From assembly GCA_027488335.1 (NCBI GenBank), contig JAIYBU010000050.1, forward strand, positions 1 to 64,000: a stretch of DNA of 64,000 nucleotides, in the 5' to 3' direction. Below are positions 61,842-64,000 of the stretch, in pieces (the first letter of the stretch is position 1; each line of letters begins with the position of its first letter). The DNA comes from Cytophagaceae bacterium (GTDB lineage: Bacteria > Bacteroidota > Bacteroidia > Cytophagales > Spirosomataceae). The notes beneath the pieces are model-generated. The model saw only the letters and a list, made by a program, of their open reading frames with translations. It was not told the DNA's origin and made no database searches. Position numbers and translations under genes: made by a program.

Positions 61842-62645
61842 GTGTTTAAACTAAAATACCTTCAAATTGCCCTTACAATTTATGCCGTGCTGATTGCAGG
61901 ATTGGTACTTTTTCAGCGATTTATTATTTTACACCCTAAAAAACTGGCAAAGGATTACCTCTATGAATTTCCGAAAGCCGAAGAATTTTATGTGGTTGTA
62001 GCTCCCGAAGTAAAACTCAATGCCCTTCGATTTGCATCGGAAGATAGCGTATCAAAAGGGGTAGTGCTTTATTATCACGGAAATGCCGATAATTTAGCTC
62101 GTTGGGGCGAATATGCCTCCGAATTTACGAAGCGTGGCTACGATGTAGTGATGTATGATTATAGAGGTTTTGGAAAAAGTAATGGTAGGCTTGACGAGCA
62201 GAACTTTTTATTCGATGCCCAATACATTTTTGATGATTTGAGCCGCCGATATAATCCAGATAAAATTGTACTTTACGGCCGTTCGTTGGGTTGCGGAGCA
62301 GCCATAAAAGTAGCATCTGAGAATGCAGTAAAGAAATTAATTCTCGAAACGCCTTATTATAGCTTACCCGATGTAGCTTTTAACCGTTTTCCGATTTTTC
62401 CGTTTAAGTATGTTTCTGAATTTAAACTAAATGCCTACGAATGGCTTACGAAAGTACATTGCGATGTCCACGTTTTTCATGGTACTGACGATGAAGTTAT
62501 TCCTTATAAACAAAGCCTCAAACTATTGGCCACTACAAACAGAAACCTTGACAAAACCCTCACTACATTGCAGGGGGGGCATCATCAAGGTCTTGATAAG
62601 TTTAAGGAGTATCAGACGAAATTAGATGAACTATTGGCTCAATAA
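61842..62645 (+). CDS. membrane-anchored alpha/beta hydrolase, paralogue of the preceding gene
   Basis: A 267-residue protein with an N-terminal helix (about 7-26) and the same catalytic set: GVVLYYHGNADN, YGRSLGCGAA, HGTDDEVIP and GGHHQGL. The two neighbours share layout and many segments (VLMIDYRGFGKS / VVMYDYRGFGKS; ILDAPYYS / ILETPYYS), so they arose by tandem duplication. Start is GTG at 61842, with no better ATG. A run of seven G (62573-62579) lies near the 3' end. A terminator lies inside the convergent gene downstream. Confidence 0.83.
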   Translation: MFKLKYLQIALTIYAVLIAGLVLFQRFIILHPKKLAKDYLYEFPKAEEFYVVVAPEVKLNALRFASEDSVSKGVVLYYHGNADNLARWGEYASEFTKRGYDVVMYDYRGFGKSNGRLDEQNFLFDAQYIFDDLSRRYNPDKIVLYGRSLGCGAAIKVASENAVKKLILETPYYSLPDVAFNRFPIFPFKYVSEFKLNAYEWLTKVHCDVHVFHGTDDEVIPYKQSLKLLATTNRNLDKTLTTLQGGHHQGLDKFKEYQTKLDELLAQ

Positions 62646-62709
62646 GTCTGAAAAATTGGTAGTCAGTTTAGTTCATAATAATAGGAAAAATACTTAAAAC
62701 ACACATTCA

Positions 62710-63720
62710 TTATAAACTCTTTCTACGAATGGTGTAGAAAGGGTTTTTTATTTTTATTTGCTTTTTATCAAGCAAAAGGGCAGCCGCAGTACGGCCCATT
62801 GTTTCGAAATCGGTCGTAATTACCGTGATTTCTAATAATTCTTTTAAAGTAGTTTCATTAAACGAAATAATACCAATATCATTTCCTAACTCTAAGTTCA
62901 ACTGGCGAGTTTTCTTTACGAGTTCGGCCAAATCGGTTTCTTCTACCACCAAATAGGCAGTTCCTGTATGTAATACTTCGTCGAGTGCATTTTCTTTAAT
63001 CTGAAATTCACGACCAAAATTTACACAAAACTGACGAAACCCCCGCACAATATCGCTCGGATAATTTCCATCACTCGGAAAAACCAGTACCATTCGACTA
63101 TATTTTTCAAGCAAATCACGGAGTTCGCCCAAAGCATCAAAAATATCTTTCTCGAAATCCTGATAGACACTCAAGCACGATTTGGTATATTCGGGAAAAT
63201 CTTTATCAAGCAAAATAAGTTCTTCCGAAGGAATTTTCTCCAGTGTCTTCATAGCCAACGCTTTGTCATTTTCGGGAAAGAAATGAGGCATAATCACGTA
63301 ATAATTATACTTCCCGATATTATTGGCTATTATTTCGGCAAAAATTCGAGCATCGTAATGATGAATCTGCAAATCGACATTGGCTTTATTACCCAAAACT
63401 TTCAAGAAAGCATAATAAATTAGTTTTTTATAAGAGCTTAACTTATTGAAAACCAACAAAATACGCATCTTATTATTATCGGTTCGGTTCACATAAAAGC
63501 CTTTTCCTTGCACCGATGATATAAAACCTCGCTCCTTCAATTCACGGTATGCTTTTTCAACGGTATCACGAGCCAAATAATACTCTTCGCTTAATTCACT
63601 AATAGATGGAAGCTGTTCATCTTTTTTCAAAACTGCCCGCTCAATATCAGCAACTATTGACTGTACGATTTGCTTATACTTAGGGGTTTTATCGTTGGGG
63701 TTGAATTGTAGTCTATACAT
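62710..63720 (-). CDS. GntR-type regulator with periplasmic-binding-protein-like sensor domain
   Basis: A 336-residue regulator. Residues 1-78 are a GntR winged helix (PKYKQIVQSIVADIERAVLKKDEQLPSISELSEEYYLARDTVEKAYRELKERGFI). The rest is a LacI-like sugar-sensor fold (MRILLVFNKLSSY, YYVIMPHFF, LILLDKDF, GIISFNETTL, TVITTDFETMGRTAAALLL). This combination is common in Bacteroidota regulators of sugar catabolism. It precedes the fragment of a sugar-type dehydrogenase gene at the window edge, suggesting control of deoxy-sugar use. The ligand is unknown. Confidence 0.87.
   Translation of the reverse strand: MYRLQFNPNDKTPKYKQIVQSIVADIERAVLKKDEQLPSISELSEEYYLARDTVEKAYRELKERGFISSVQGKGFYVNRTDNNKMRILLVFNKLSSYKKLIYYAFLKVLGNKANVDLQIHHYDARIFAEIIANNIGKYNYYVIMPHFFPENDKALAMKTLEKIPSEELILLDKDFPEYTKSCLSVYQDFEKDIFDALGELRDLLEKYSRMVLVFPSDGNYPSDIVRGFRQFCVNFGREFQIKENALDEVLHTGTAYLVVEETDLAELVKKTRQLNLELGNDIGIISFNETTLKELLEITVITTDFETMGRTAAALLLDKKQIKIKNPFYTIRRKSL
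62714..62749 (+). terminator. terminator within the 3' end of the convergent regulator gene
   Basis: AAACTCTTTCTAC pairs with GTAGAAAGGGTTT (one G-U pair) around a 7-base loop, followed by a T-run. It would end the rightward hydrolase transcript, while lying inside the last codons of the leftward GntR gene. Confidence 0.7.
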
Positions 63721-63798
63721 TTTTCAAACGAAATTATCGGTTCGACACCTAATCGAGTAGTTTTTGCTTGGCTTTATCAGTCCATCAAGTAAAGATAA

Positions 63799-63815
63799 AT
63801 GATTTTAAAAATCAT
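63799..63815. promoter_or_regulatory. 17-base perfect palindrome near the GntR gene
   Basis: ATGATTTTAAAAATCAT lies between the GntR gene and the next leftward gene. It could be an operator of the regulator or a weak terminator of the upstream gene. Confidence 0.35.
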
Positions 63816-63911
63816 ACAAGCCAAAATAAATATAAAATGAGTGAATTAAGCAATCCACTCATTCTGCTCTCATTTAAGTCGGCTAAACTTTTCCGACCAC
63901 TTAATCTTTCT

Positions 63912-64000
63912 TTATCTTACGAATGCTACCGCTACACCGCCATCAACATTCAGAATATTTCCTGTGGATTTTGCTAAGCTTCCATCCACAAATACTCTTA
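63912..64000 (-). CDS. C-terminal end of a short-chain dehydrogenase domain, probably of a sugar aldolase/dehydrogenase fusion (partial)
   Basis: The minus strand from the window edge reads about 28 residues, with SLAKSTGNILNVDGGVAVAF and then VR and a stop at 63912-63914. G-N-I-L-N-V-D-G-G is the conserved last strand of classical SDR proteins (the usual IxVDGG). The form STGNILNVDGGVA is one I associate with bifunctional rhamnulose-1-phosphate aldolase/dehydrogenases. The main part lies beyond the window. The GntR-type regulator just downstream fits a deoxy-sugar locus. Confidence 0.6.
   Translation of the reverse strand, partial: RVFVDGSLAKSTGNILNVDGGVAVAFVR

Noticed and set aside
62573-62579. 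Run of seven G in the second hydrolase gene as a phase-variation switch
   Set aside because: Seven bases is short, it sits near the 3' end, and the frame is intact. Not enough to claim variation.
1-64000. tRNA, rRNA, integrase or transposase genes
   Set aside because: None was found on either strand by reading spacers and products, so no mobile element boundaries are claimed.

Overview
The window looks like a chromosomal stretch from a low-GC member of the Bacteroidota, most likely the Cytophagales. The reasons are two SusC/SusD outer-membrane pairs, GldH and PorT of the gliding/type IX secretion set, a RicT-type protein next to gldH, and promoters of the Bacteroidota form TTTG/TTG, about 17-21 bases, then TAnnTTTG. 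Shine-Dalgarno sites are largely absent and TTG or GTG starts occur. No rRNA, tRNA, CRISPR array, insertion sequence or prophage was seen, and gene content is mostly chromosomal housekeeping with a few accessory islands.

Layout. 1-1.8 kb: the end of a serine hydrolase and an M48 metalloprotease. 1.9-11.4 kb: a one-directional run of a DUF2064 sugar-transferase-like protein, an AhpD-like protein and the radical SAM enzyme ArsS (a partial arsenosugar set), then SusC/SusD, a sodium:solute symporter and an atypical phosphoesterase. 11.5-18 kb: CvpA, a flavin reductase-like protein, a lipoprotein, a large secreted PQQ sugar-dehydrogenase-like protein and an enoyl-CoA hydratase. 18-25.6 kb: Kup potassium transporter, a sugar-nucleotide epimerase, an S9 peptidase, a LON-substrate-binding-domain protein and GldH. 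25.7-29.2 kb: RicT with a very long disordered tail, a palindrome-rich spacer, and PurD carrying a 17-base homopolymer. 29.4-35.6 kb: PQQ dehydrogenase with an internal cytochrome c domain, a membrane-anchored HExxH protein, a small membrane protein and a CcmF-type haem lyase. 35.8-40.3 kb: a thioredoxin-like secreted protein, an unknown secreted protein, a TraB/GumN protein and an AEC permease. 40.4-47.1 kb: a second SusC/SusD operon ending in a lipoprotein and a Tat-signal aminotransferase. 47.9-50.8 kb: a two-gene membrane operon with repeated His motifs, possibly metal related. 50.8-56 kb: Ogt, MenG/UbiE, PorT, YidD, a DinB/BstA-like protein and a SerB-SerA fusion. 56-62.7 kb: a tripartite drug efflux operon (HlyD, MFS, TolC) divergent from a MarR regulator that is followed by two paralogous alpha/beta hydrolases. 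62.7-64 kb: a GntR-type regulator with a sensor domain and the last codons of a short-chain dehydrogenase domain cut by the window edge.

How the parts may work together. The efflux operon and marR share overlapping divergent promoters around nested palindromes, a typical self-regulated xenobiotic-response layout. The ArsS group suggests conversion of methylated arsenic to deoxyadenosyl-arsenicals; the adjacent SusCD, symporter and phosphoesterase may extend it into a transport/processing locus, but that is inference. Convergent and operon-end genes are separated by strong hairpins. Small dispersed repeats recur: a G-rich palindrome next to or inside gene starts, and a TGTAG..CTACA palindrome.
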